Source: an uncultured Methylotenera sp.
GTDB lineage: Bacteria > Pseudomonadota > Gammaproteobacteria > Burkholderiales > Methylophilaceae
NCBI GenBank assembly: GCA_902168195.1
Contig: CABHOJ010000116.1
Coordinates: forward strand, 1 to 37,405
Direction: 5' to 3'
Length of the DNA stretch: 37,405 bases
Shown here: piece after piece, positions 29,419-37,405 of the stretch
How positions within the stretch are numbered: position 1 is the first letter of the stretch
Layout: each line of letters opens with the position of its first letter
Program-made: the position numbers and the translations under genes
Notes under the pieces: model-generated
What the model was told of the DNA's origin: nothing
The model's database searches: none
The model's input: only the letters and a program-made list of their open reading frames with translations

Positions 29419-31521
29419 TTATTCAACGCGCAGGTTATCGATGATCTGCGCGATCGGTACGGGCCTTCCGAGGTGGAAGCCCTGCCCGTAGTGTACGCCT
29501 ATCGATTGCAGCAGTTCCACCACTTCGGCGCTCTCGACGAACTCGGCGATGGTCTTGATGTGCATGGCTTCGGCGATACTGTGGATGGACTGGACCATGG
29601 CCAGGTCGATCGAGTTGCTGGCGATATCCTTGACGTAGGCGCCATCCATCTTCAAGAAGTCCACGGGCAGGTTCTTGAGGTAGGCGAACGAGGACATGCC
29701 GCTGCCGAAGTCGTCGAGCAGGAAGCGGCAGCCGAGCTTCTTGAGCGCGAACATGAGCTCCATGGTGTTGCCGAGATTGACGATCGCCGAGGTCTCGGTG
29801 ATCTCGAAGCAGATGGACTGCGGTGGCACGGCGAAGATGGTCAATTGCTCGTGGATGAACCCGAGCAGGCTGTGGTCGTTGAGCGAGACCCCGGAGAGGT
29901 TGATGGTGAACACGCAGTCGGACTGGTTATGGTTGTTATCCAGCAACTGACGGTAGTTGGCCATGGTGTTGCGGATGACCCAGCGGTCGATGCTGATCAT
30001 GAGGTCGTAGCGCTCTGCGGCAGGGATGAACGCCATCGGCGGCACCAGCTTGCCGTCGGCGTCACGCTTGCGCAGCAGGATCTCGAAGTAGCGCTGCTGG
30101 TCGTCGACGCTGGCGATGGGCAGGATGGGCTGGCAGAACAGGCAGAACTGGTTGTCCTCCATCGCCTGCGTGATGCGGCCGACCCATTCCATCTCGCCAT
30201 GGCGCTTGGCGACATCCTCGTCCAGTGCCTGGAACAGGTGGATGCGATTGCGGCCGTTGTCCTTCGCGGCGTAACAGGCGGTGTCGGCGGCGCTCATGAT
30301 GCTGCCGATATTGTTGAAATCCGGCGTGATGGCGACCATGCCGATGCTGACCCCGATGGTGAACATCTTGTCCTGATGGATATAGCGGAAGTCCTGCACC
30401 ATCTCGCGCAACTCCTCGGCGATGATGAAGGCGTCGGAGACGGCGCAATTCTCCAGCAATAATCCGAACTCGTCGCCGCCCAAGCGTGCGAGCGTGTCGC
30501 GATCTCGGACACGGTTATTGAGCAGCAGGCTGATCTGCCGAAGCAGATCGTCGCCGGCGTGATGGCCGCAGGTGTCGTTGACGATCTTGAACTGGTCGAG
30601 GTCCATGTAGCAGAACACATGGTGGGTGCCATGTTCTTGCGCGCTTTTCAGCACGCGTTCCAGACGACGCTCGAACTCGCGGCGATTGCATAGCCCCGTG
30701 AGGTCGTCATGATGAGCCTGATGCCGCAACTGGCGTGTCGCTTCATTGATGCGCTGCTGCATCTCGTCATGGGCCTCCTTGATCTGGCCGGCCATGGTGT
30801 TGAAGCCGCGCTGCAAGGTCTGCAATTCGCCCGCGGACGTCTCCGGGATGCGCATGCCGAACTGGCCTTCGCCCAGCCGCTTGACGGCGAGCGCCATGGT
30901 CTCGATCGGGAAGGTGATGCCGCGGCCGATGCGCCAGGCCATGAAGCCACTCACCAGGAGGCCGATGATGACGATCAGCAGGTTGTGCAGGATGAGACTG
31001 GATTTGAGGTGCATCAGGCGGTTGGTACTCAGCACCACATAGACCTGGCCGATCCGGTTGTCCCGGTTGACGCTGTTGGCGAGCGCAGCGGAAGGCGCCA
31101 GCGAGTAGTCGTCCAGTTCGATCAGGCTGCGCATGATCGGCGAGGTGAATACCAGCGTCTCGCCCAGATCCCATTCCATCAGGCCGGTGCTCTTTTCCTG
31201 CAGGATGTGCTCGGGGACCGGCTTGCCGCTGACGGCCAGTGTCCTGCCGGCATAATCGGTCACCAGCACCGAGAGGATATCGCTCTCGTGCGACATCACC
31301 TGCTGTACCAAGGGTTGCAGGATGGCGTAATTACCCGCGACCACCCCATATTCTGAGGCTGGCGCCAGCTGGCTGGCGATGACCCTGCCGCGCTCATGGA
31401 GGGCGACGTTCATCACGCTGATGCTGTTCTGTATCGAATAGGTGGTGAGCAGGATGGCGATCATCATGGCCGGAATGATGGCCAGGAAGAGCACACGCGA
31501 TTTGATACCCAGAATGTTCAT
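29419..31521 (-). CDS. membrane GGDEF-EAL protein with periplasmic sensor and HAMP
   Basis: N-terminal TM, periplasmic region, second TM then HAMP-like segment; LARLGGDEFGLLLEN with upstream RDRD (I-site pattern); EAL domain with EILLR, FEITET, LLDDFGSG, LKMDG, YGQGFHLGRP. Confidence 0.95.
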   Translation of the reverse strand: MNILGIKSRVLFLAIIPAMMIAILLTTYSIQNSISVMNVALHERGRVIASQLAPASEYGVVAGNYAILQPLVQQVMSHESDILSVLVTDYAGRTLAVSGKPVPEHILQEKSTGLMEWDLGETLVFTSPIMRSLIELDDYSLAPSAALANSVNRDNRIGQVYVVLSTNRLMHLKSSLILHNLLIVIIGLLVSGFMAWRIGRGITFPIETMALAVKRLGEGQFGMRIPETSAGELQTLQRGFNTMAGQIKEAHDEMQQRINEATRQLRHQAHHDDLTGLCNRREFERRLERVLKSAQEHGTHHVFCYMDLDQFKIVNDTCGHHAGDDLLRQISLLLNNRVRDRDTLARLGGDEFGLLLENCAVSDAFIIAEELREMVQDFRYIHQDKMFTIGVSIGMVAITPDFNNIGSIMSAADTACYAAKDNGRNRIHLFQALDEDVAKRHGEMEWVGRITQAMEDNQFCLFCQPILPIASVDDQQRYFEILLRKRDADGKLVPPMAFIPAAERYDLMISIDRWVIRNTMANYRQLLDNNHNQSDCVFTINLSGVSLNDHSLLGFIHEQLTIFAVPPQSICFEITETSAIVNLGNTMELMFALKKLGCRFLLDDFGSGMSSFAYLKNLPVDFLKMDGAYVKDIASNSIDLAMVQSIHSIAEAMHIKTIAEFVESAEVVELLQSIGVHYGQGFHLGRPVPIAQIIDNLRVE

Positions 31522-32474
31522 GGCAAAGGCCTTTCTATCCGCTGCAGGCTGTCGGATAACGCATTCTCGTCGCTGATCTCGATGCCGAGAGAGCGGGCGA
31601 CCTGACGGTTCACATCCACTGAAAAGTATTTGGGAGATTGCGGGGGCGGTAATCCGGTTTGTGGCTTATTCAAATGCTGCCGGATGATCTCGGCGGTCTG
31701 TCTGGCGATCTGCTGCGGTGTACTGTAGACGGCGGCAAGCGCCCCCGCTCGTACATAGGCCTGAGAAAAGCCGATCACCGGTTTCTGGTAACGATAGCTG
31801 GTGAGCAGGATGCTTTGCGCGGTCTCCCGGTTGTAGACCAGCGGGTCGGGCACCGCCAGCAATACCGCACTGGTCTCCAGCGAACGCCGTAGCTTGGTCA
31901 CCAATTCGTCCGTGGCGTAGATGTTCTCCTGGATCAGCGTCAGGTTCGAGGCCTGCGAGGCTTGCTGTAGCAGGTAGCTGGATTGCAGGGAAGTCGGACC
32001 GAACAAGACGCCCAGGTTCGACACTTTAGGCAGGATGGACTTGATCAGGGCGATCTGCCGCGGATAGGGCTGGTCCAGGAAGACGGCGCTGAAGTAGCGC
32101 GGGTTACGCCGGCTATCGACCAGGATCTTGTCGAACGAGGGTTGCGGTACCAGCACCCCGAGGACGCTGCGCCTGGGATCGAGCTTGCTGGCTTGCAACA
32201 GCGCCTGCACCCCGACAGCGACAACCAGGCTGTCGTCGTTCAAGCTATCGCGGTCGGCGCTCAGCATCTCCTCGGTGACGACATTCACTTTCAGGCCGGA
32301 GGCACGGTCGAGTTCGTTCCGCAGCCTGTCGGTGAACTCTGCGGTCGCCGGCGTCGGCATCGTGATCAGCACCGTGATCCGGCTCTGCGCCAGTGCGGTC
32401 AACGGCACCAGGCAAATCACCAAGCCAAGCGCGGAGGCGATCGAGACCATGTGTCGAAGCGTCATGGCCGCCAT
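31518..32474 (-). CDS. ABC-type uncharacterised periplasmic substrate-binding protein (ABC_sub_bind-like)
   Basis: Listed ORF 31518..32891 is overextended into the receptor gene. The ATG at 32474 gives MAAMTLRHMVSIASALGLVICLVPLTALAQS; then TDRLRNELDRASG, VAVGVQALLQASKLDPRRSVLGVLVPQPSFDKIL, LFGPTS, GFSQAYVRAGALAAVYSTPQQIARQTAEII. Confidence 0.85.
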   Translation of the reverse strand: MAAMTLRHMVSIASALGLVICLVPLTALAQSRITVLITMPTPATAEFTDRLRNELDRASGLKVNVVTEEMLSADRDSLNDDSLVVAVGVQALLQASKLDPRRSVLGVLVPQPSFDKILVDSRRNPRYFSAVFLDQPYPRQIALIKSILPKVSNLGVLFGPTSLQSSYLLQQASQASNLTLIQENIYATDELVTKLRRSLETSAVLLAVPDPLVYNRETAQSILLTSYRYQKPVIGFSQAYVRAGALAAVYSTPQQIARQTAEIIRQHLNKPQTGLPPPQSPKYFSVDVNRQVARSLGIEISDENALSDSLQRIERPLP

Positions 32475-34531
32475 CAGAAGTCCAGCCTCAGGGTCACGTA
32501 GGCGCGCCTGCCCATGACGTTGTAATCCGCGAATTCCTTGTATTGCGTGTCGAAGAGGTTCTGCGCGATCGCCGACAGTTCTCCCCTGGTACGTGTCAGT
32601 TCGAATTTGCGCGCGATGCGCAAGTCGGCATGGCGTGCCAATTCGACCGGCGTGCCATCCCCCAGGGCGGCGACCCGGCTGGTCTGGTAATACATCAGGC
32701 TGGCATCCCAATAGGGATTGAAGCGATGCGTCAGCATGGCGTTGAACGTGTTCCTTGGCGCGGAATCGAGGAAATGCCGCTCCAGCAACTGTTCCGGCGG
32801 CGCCACGTCGGGACCAGTGACCTCTTGCTGGCCGTAGATCCTGACATGCGCGTAGCTGGCAAGCAGACGCGTCTCGCTGGATAGGCGCCATTGACTTTGC
32901 AACTCGAAGCCGCGTACCCGGGCATCGGGACCGTTGATGTAGGTGAAGGGCTTAGGTGTGCCGGGGATGCGGATGAAACCCGGCGGGGCGCTGTAGGGGC
33001 TTGGCACCTTGGTTTGCCGAATGATGTTGCTCATGGCGTCCTCGAACAGCCGCATGTCGAGATTGAGGCTGCCGAAATCGCCTAGGTAACCGATCTCCTT
33101 GGCGATGATCTGCTCCGGTTTCAGGCCGCCCTGGTCGCGGAACTGCTCCTGGATGAAGGTGACACCGGGGATGGTCGTCGGCACCACGAAACGCCCCATG
33201 AATTTCTCTTCCAGATAGGTGGGGGTGCGCAAGGCGGTCGAGATACCGACCCGGACCGTGTGGCCGGGTGCGAGGCGGAAGTTGGCGCTGGCACGCGGTG
33301 AGACGTCGCTACCGGTGAGGTCGTTGTGCTCGAACATGGCACCGGCATTCATCACGAGGCGCGGGCTTGCCTGCCATTCGGCGTGACCGAACACGCGCTG
33401 CAGGTGGAAGCTGTCGCGATCCCTGCTATTGAGGTAGAAGGGCGCCGTGATCTGGTCCAGGCGCATGCTGCCACCCCAGACCATGCGCAGGGACTGCCAC
33501 GGCGAGAAGGTGTGCTGGGCCTCGATATCGTAACGTTCGTTCTCGACGTCGTTATCCAGCAGCAATGTGGGGCTGCGCAGTATCGGGCCGAAGAACTGGA
33601 CAAGATCGACGGAAGAGACCAGGTCGTCCGAGCGGCTGTAGCTATGGTAGCCCTGCAGCGAGAAATCGCTGCGGGCGCTGAAACTGTGACGCCAGCGGGC
33701 TTGCTGGAAATGGCTTTGCACGTCTTTGCTGCGCGGCAGGAAGATCAAGGCGTCGGGAAACGGGTCGCCTTCCTGCCGACTGCCGCCGTTGTATCCGAAC
33801 TGGAATTCGAGCTCGTCGCGATCCGTCGCGCGGTAGTCCGCACGTGCGGAGACGATATCGGTGCGCTTGCTGTCGAACCGCCGCTGCAGGCCGTCATCGA
33901 CGCGGTGACCGATCGTGATACGGTAATTCAGATCGTTTAATTTGCCGCCGTAACGATAGAAGGTGTCGTTGCGTCCGCTGCCGCGCGCCAGCATGACCGA
34001 CGAGCCCTGCGTCTCGGAAGCATGTTGCGTGATGATGTTGATGACCCCGAGGAAAGAGTTGGCGCCGTAACTGGCGGCATTGGGTCCGCGCGTGACCTCG
34101 ATGCGTTCGATGTCGGCGATGGCGATCGGCAGATCGCTCCATTGCACGCCGCCGTAAAGAGGCTCATAGACCGAGCGCCCATCGATCAGTACCTGCATGC
34201 GGCGCGAATAGGCATCGGTCATGCCGTGGTAGCTGACGACCGAGTTGACCGTCTGCAGGTAGCCGGCATTACTACCGACATACATGCCCGGCACCAGCCG
34301 GAAGATCTCCGGCAGGTCGACGATGCCGGATTCCCGGATCATGTCGCGGTCGATCACGGTGACGGCGGAGGGCGCATCGGCGATCGGTTGCGAGAGCCGG
34401 GAGACCGTCAATACATTGGGCATGTCGCCCAGATAGGCATCTTCAGAGAGGAGCTTGCTTGCAGAGGTTTCCGCTGCACAGGGAGTGTTCGCGCACAGCA
34501 TGAGGCAAGCGAGGAGGAATCTGGTGCGCAT
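32474..34531 (-). CDS. TonB-dependent outer-membrane receptor
   Basis: Signal peptide; plug domain PSAVTVIDRDMIRESGIVDLPEIFRLVPGMYVG, RRMQVLIDGRSVYEPLYGGVQW, IERIEVTRGPNAASYGANSFLGVINIIT; beta-barrel ending in Phe (LRLDF). Confidence 0.95.
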   Translation of the reverse strand: MRTRFLLACLMLCANTPCAAETSASKLLSEDAYLGDMPNVLTVSRLSQPIADAPSAVTVIDRDMIRESGIVDLPEIFRLVPGMYVGSNAGYLQTVNSVVSYHGMTDAYSRRMQVLIDGRSVYEPLYGGVQWSDLPIAIADIERIEVTRGPNAASYGANSFLGVINIITQHASETQGSSVMLARGSGRNDTFYRYGGKLNDLNYRITIGHRVDDGLQRRFDSKRTDIVSARADYRATDRDELEFQFGYNGGSRQEGDPFPDALIFLPRSKDVQSHFQQARWRHSFSARSDFSLQGYHSYSRSDDLVSSVDLVQFFGPILRSPTLLLDNDVENERYDIEAQHTFSPWQSLRMVWGGSMRLDQITAPFYLNSRDRDSFHLQRVFGHAEWQASPRLVMNAGAMFEHNDLTGSDVSPRASANFRLAPGHTVRVGISTALRTPTYLEEKFMGRFVVPTTIPGVTFIQEQFRDQGGLKPEQIIAKEIGYLGDFGSLNLDMRLFEDAMSNIIRQTKVPSPYSAPPGFIRIPGTPKPFTYINGPDARVRGFELQSQWRLSSETRLLASYAHVRIYGQQEVTGPDVAPPEQLLERHFLDSAPRNTFNAMLTHRFNPYWDASLMYYQTSRVAALGDGTPVELARHADLRIARKFELTRTRGELSAIAQNLFDTQYKEFADYNVMGRRAYVTLRLDF

Positions 34532-34543
34532 GATGCCCCTGGA

Positions 34544-35008
34544 TTACTTGGGGACTTTGATCAGATTCGGTGGGATGACAGCCCTCAGATTGGCTTGCGT
34601 TACCCCTTCACTGATACGGCTGGAGATCCACCAGACACTCCCTTTTTTTACACTCAGGTATTGTGCCTTGCCGGTGAGCGCCATCGATGCAGCTTCGCCC
34701 AGACTGGGCTGGTGGCCGACGATGACGACAGTGCCGTCCGCATCTGGCCAGCCTGCTGCTTTTAATATGGCCTTGGCGTCTGCGCCCGGGCCGATATCGC
34801 GGCGCGTGATAAAATCGAGCTTGAGCGCCTCTGCGGTCTGCTGTGTGCGGGTCGCAGGGCTGACCAGGATCAGACTGCCTTTTGGCAAGCGTGGCCTCAG
34901 CCACTTGCCCATGATCTCGGCCTGCTGAAGACCTTTGGTCGTCAGTTCGCGCAACATGTCAGGAGCTGTGTCGGCGGCTTCAGCGTGTCGCCAGAGTAGC
35001 AGTTCCAT
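34544..35008 (-). CDS. sixA: phosphohistidine phosphatase SixA
   Basis: Histidine-phosphatase motif LLLWRHAEAAD, RELTTKGLQQAEIMGKWL, LVSPATRTQQTAEAL, VIVGHQPSLGE. Confidence 0.92.
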   Translation of the reverse strand: MELLLWRHAEAADTAPDMLRELTTKGLQQAEIMGKWLRPRLPKGSLILVSPATRTQQTAEALKLDFITRRDIGPGADAKAILKAAGWPDADGTVVIVGHQPSLGEAASMALTGKAQYLSVKKGSVWWISSRISEGVTQANLRAVIPPNLIKVPK

Positions 35009-35076
35009 GAAATTATATTCTCCCTGTGATGGGGTTATCTTAACCGTAGCCTTGGCCTGACGGAAGCGGCAACTGC

Positions 35077-36015
35077 ATGAAACGCCATCTTTACCTGCTG
35101 ATCGATCACGTCGACGAATGGCCCGCCACCGTCCGTGTCGTCATCGAGTCATGGTTAGCTTTCGGCCGGGCCCGTTCGCATGAAGCAATATTCGAGCCTT
35201 CGCTGGCGCAGGATTTCGGTGTGGAGTCCCAAGCCTACGCCGCCCTCTCCTGGCTGGGGGCGGGTGACGATCCCGGCACATCCTGCTGGATGTACGCGGA
35301 TCCTGTGCATTTCGCCTTGCAGCGCGACTATTTTTCCCTCGCTTACCCGGCACCGCTCGTTCTGTTCGAGATGGAAAGTACAGCGCTATTGGCGGACATC
35401 AACCGGCATTTCGAACAGGAAGGCCTGCAATTTTGTCGCAGCGGTTCCGGTAACTGGTTCTTGCGAACCGCACATGCACCAGAAATAAGCACTTCGCTGT
35501 TGAGGGAAGCCGCCGGTCACGACGTGCGTCTGTACCAGCCGCAAGGTCCGGAGGCAGGCTACTGGAAGCGCCTGCAGAACGAGATCCAGATGCTGTTGCA
35601 CGACCACCCGGTGAATCAGGCGCGCGAAGCGCGGGGTGAGTTGGCGGTCAATAGTCTCTGGGTGTCGGGGCAGGGGCGCCTGCCGAAGGCTAACGGCGTG
35701 CAGTTCTATACAGATGTATACGGAAGCCACACCCTTGCGCTCGGACTCGCCAGGCTCACCGGTGCTCAGACCCATGCCATCGATGCGCTTGATACGATAG
35801 ACGCTGCCCATGGGGATCGAGCCCTGGTCGTGATGCATAGTGGGGAGGCCGATTTCGCCAAGAAGGTGCTAGCGACGCATGAAGCCTTGCGCGCCGGCAA
35901 TCTCAGTCGTCTCAAGGTCACGCTGGTGATGCGGAGCAAGTTGATGGTTGCCGAGTTGGGCCGTCTCGATCTTTGGAAACGATGGCGCAGGTCGAAACCG
36001 TTACAATCGTACTGA
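35077..36015 (+). CDS. RpfE-type / cofactor-independent phosphoglycerate-mutase-like protein
   Basis: LDHxxxx-type N-terminus, SLAYPAPLVLFEMESTALLADINRHF, LQNEIQMLLHDHPVNQARE, ELAVNSLWVSGQGRLP; sits directly upstream of recJ, as recalled for the Xanthomonas rpfE/recJ neighbourhood. Confidence 0.75.
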   Translation: MKRHLYLLIDHVDEWPATVRVVIESWLAFGRARSHEAIFEPSLAQDFGVESQAYAALSWLGAGDDPGTSCWMYADPVHFALQRDYFSLAYPAPLVLFEMESTALLADINRHFEQEGLQFCRSGSGNWFLRTAHAPEISTSLLREAAGHDVRLYQPQGPEAGYWKRLQNEIQMLLHDHPVNQAREARGELAVNSLWVSGQGRLPKANGVQFYTDVYGSHTLALGLARLTGAQTHAIDALDTIDAAHGDRALVVMHSGEADFAKKVLATHEALRAGNLSRLKVTLVMRSKLMVAELGRLDLWKRWRRSKPLQSY

Positions 36016-36034
36016 ACACGCTCCCTTAAACATC

Positions 36035-37405
36035 ATGGTCACCATCGTTACACGTCAATACGACATCGCCTCTGCCGAAACCCTGGCGAAGGCAGGTTTG
36101 CCCGAGGCGCTTGCACGCGTGCTCGCCGCGCGCGGTATCCGTCAGGTGGCGGAACTGGAGGCAAGCCTGGGCGGGCTGATCGCCCCGGACAAACTGACCA
36201 ACAACGTCGCCATGGCGCGGTTACTGGCCGATGCCATCGAGCAGGGCAAACGGCTGTTGATCATCGGGGATTACGATGCGGATGGCGCCACGGCGACGGC
36301 AGTAGGCGTGCGCGGCTTGCGCAGCCTGGGGGCAATCGTGGACTTCCTGGTGCCGAATCGCTTCGAATACGGCTACGGGCTGACGCCGGAGATCGTCGCA
36401 CTCGCCGCGACACGGCAGCCCGATATCATCGTCACCGTCGACAACGGCATCGCCAGTGTCGATGGAGTGCGGGCGGCCAACGCGCTTGGCATCCCTGTGC
36501 TGGTCACGGATCATCACCTGCCTGGGGACGAGACGCCGGATGCCGCGTGCATCCTGAACCCGAACCAGCGCGGCTGCGATTTTCCCAGCAAGCACCTGGC
36601 CGGAGTGGGCGTGATGTTCTATGCCTTGCTTGCCTTGCGCGCGGTACTGCGTGAACGTGGCGCCTTTGCAGACAAGGCCGAACCCAACCTGACCGAACTG
36701 CTGGACCTGGTGGCGCTGGGAACCGTCGCCGACCTGGTCAAGCTCGACGAAAACAATCGTATCTTGGTCGAGCAGGGGTTGCGGCGCATCCGTGCGGGCA
36801 AATGCTGCCCGGCGATCCCCGCGTTGATGCGCCTGGCCGGACGTGACCCCAGTCGAGCCGGCGCACAGGACCTCGGCTTCTCCGTCGGGCCGCGGCTCAA
36901 CGCCGCAGGGCGGCTCGACGACATGTCGCTCGGTATCCAGTGCCTGCTGGAAGACGACCCGGAGCAGGCGCAGCGCCTGGCGCAACAGCTACATATACTG
37001 AATCTGGAACGTCGCAACATCGAAGCGGGCATGCACGAGGCTGCCCTGGCCAGTCTGGCGGAGATCGAGGTGGCGGATCGCTACAGCTTGAGTCTCTATG
37101 ACGCGGATTGGCATCAAGGCGTGATCGGCATCTTGGCGTCCCGTCTCAAGGAACGTTACCACCGTCCTGTGATCGCGTTCGCCGATGCCGGCGATGGTGT
37201 GCTTAAGGGGTCCGGACGCTCCATCAGCGGCCTGCATCTGCGTGACGCGCTGGACCTGGTGTCGAAACGAGCGCCGGATCTCATCCTGCGTTTCGGGGGG
37301 CACGCGATGGCGGCCGGCTTGTCCATCCGCGAACAGGATCTTGAAGCGTTCGTCCGCTTGTTTGAAACGGTCGTCCGCGAATTGCTGAGCCCGGCGGATC
37401 TCGAG
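36035..37405 (+). CDS. recJ: single-stranded-DNA-specific exonuclease RecJ (3'-truncated by window end)
   Basis: Own translation from the ATG at 36035 to the last base (457 codons, no stop): LLIIGDYDADGATATAVGVRGL, IVTVDNGIASVDGV, VTDHHLPG, GFSVGPRLNAAGRLDDMSLGIQCLL, HQGVIGILASRLKERY, FGGHAMAAGLSI. Confidence 0.96.
   Translation, partial: MVTIVTRQYDIASAETLAKAGLPEALARVLAARGIRQVAELEASLGGLIAPDKLTNNVAMARLLADAIEQGKRLLIIGDYDADGATATAVGVRGLRSLGAIVDFLVPNRFEYGYGLTPEIVALAATRQPDIIVTVDNGIASVDGVRAANALGIPVLVTDHHLPGDETPDAACILNPNQRGCDFPSKHLAGVGVMFYALLALRAVLRERGAFADKAEPNLTELLDLVALGTVADLVKLDENNRILVEQGLRRIRAGKCCPAIPALMRLAGRDPSRAGAQDLGFSVGPRLNAAGRLDDMSLGIQCLLEDDPEQAQRLAQQLHILNLERRNIEAGMHEAALASLAEIEVADRYSLSLYDADWHQGVIGILASRLKERYHRPVIAFADAGDGVLKGSGRSISGLHLRDALDLVSKRAPDLILRFGGHAMAAGLSIREQDLEAFVRLFETVVRELLSPADLE

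Noticed and set aside
29284-30462. 392-aa plus-strand ORF opposite the GGDEF-EAL gene
   Set aside because: Antisense shadow ORF; the minus-strand frame has complete domain signatures.
32475-32891. N-terminal extension of the substrate-binding protein ORF
   Set aside because: Out-of-frame overlap with the TonB receptor; a signal peptide and start at 32474 explain the real protein.

Overview
The window looks like a betaproteobacterial chromosomal contig; this is inferred from gene content and rRNA style, and no database was searched. Bases 1-45 are not biological. They match the end of the Illumina P7 primer, an 8-nt i7 index and the Nextera Read-2/mosaic-end adapter. The adapter joins the 3' end of a 23S rRNA gene, followed by a 5S rRNA gene and a terminator. 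The rest is mostly core genome: Y-family polymerase with a coupled ParA, msrA, corA, flavin reductase, glnS, birA-coaX-SPOR, aceE-aceF-lpdA, an M17 aminopeptidase, a Crp/Fnr regulator, a pentapeptide-repeat protein, two glycine-zipper proteins, an RpfE/ApgM-like protein and a 3'-truncated recJ that is absent from the ORF track. The most interesting parts are three. (1) A compact eight-gene minus-strand cluster (about 25.9-35.0 kb) encodes SixA, a TonB-dependent receptor, an orphan ABC-type substrate-binding protein, a GGDEF-EAL protein, ParA, CYTH, a small membrane protein and a tandem-RCK K+ channel. Its receptor/binding-protein/c-di-GMP core overlaps at start and stop codons and may be a nutrient-sensing c-di-GMP relay. 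(2) A 1546-aa LapA-like RTX adhesin has an N-terminal retention module, a TSAG variant at the expected LapG site, ten long repeats with higher-order A-B/C organisation, and a T1SS C-terminus. (3) An Ala/Lys/Pro-rich histone-H1-like protein lies convergent to the adhesin. Most other long ORFs in the track are antisense shadow ORFs.
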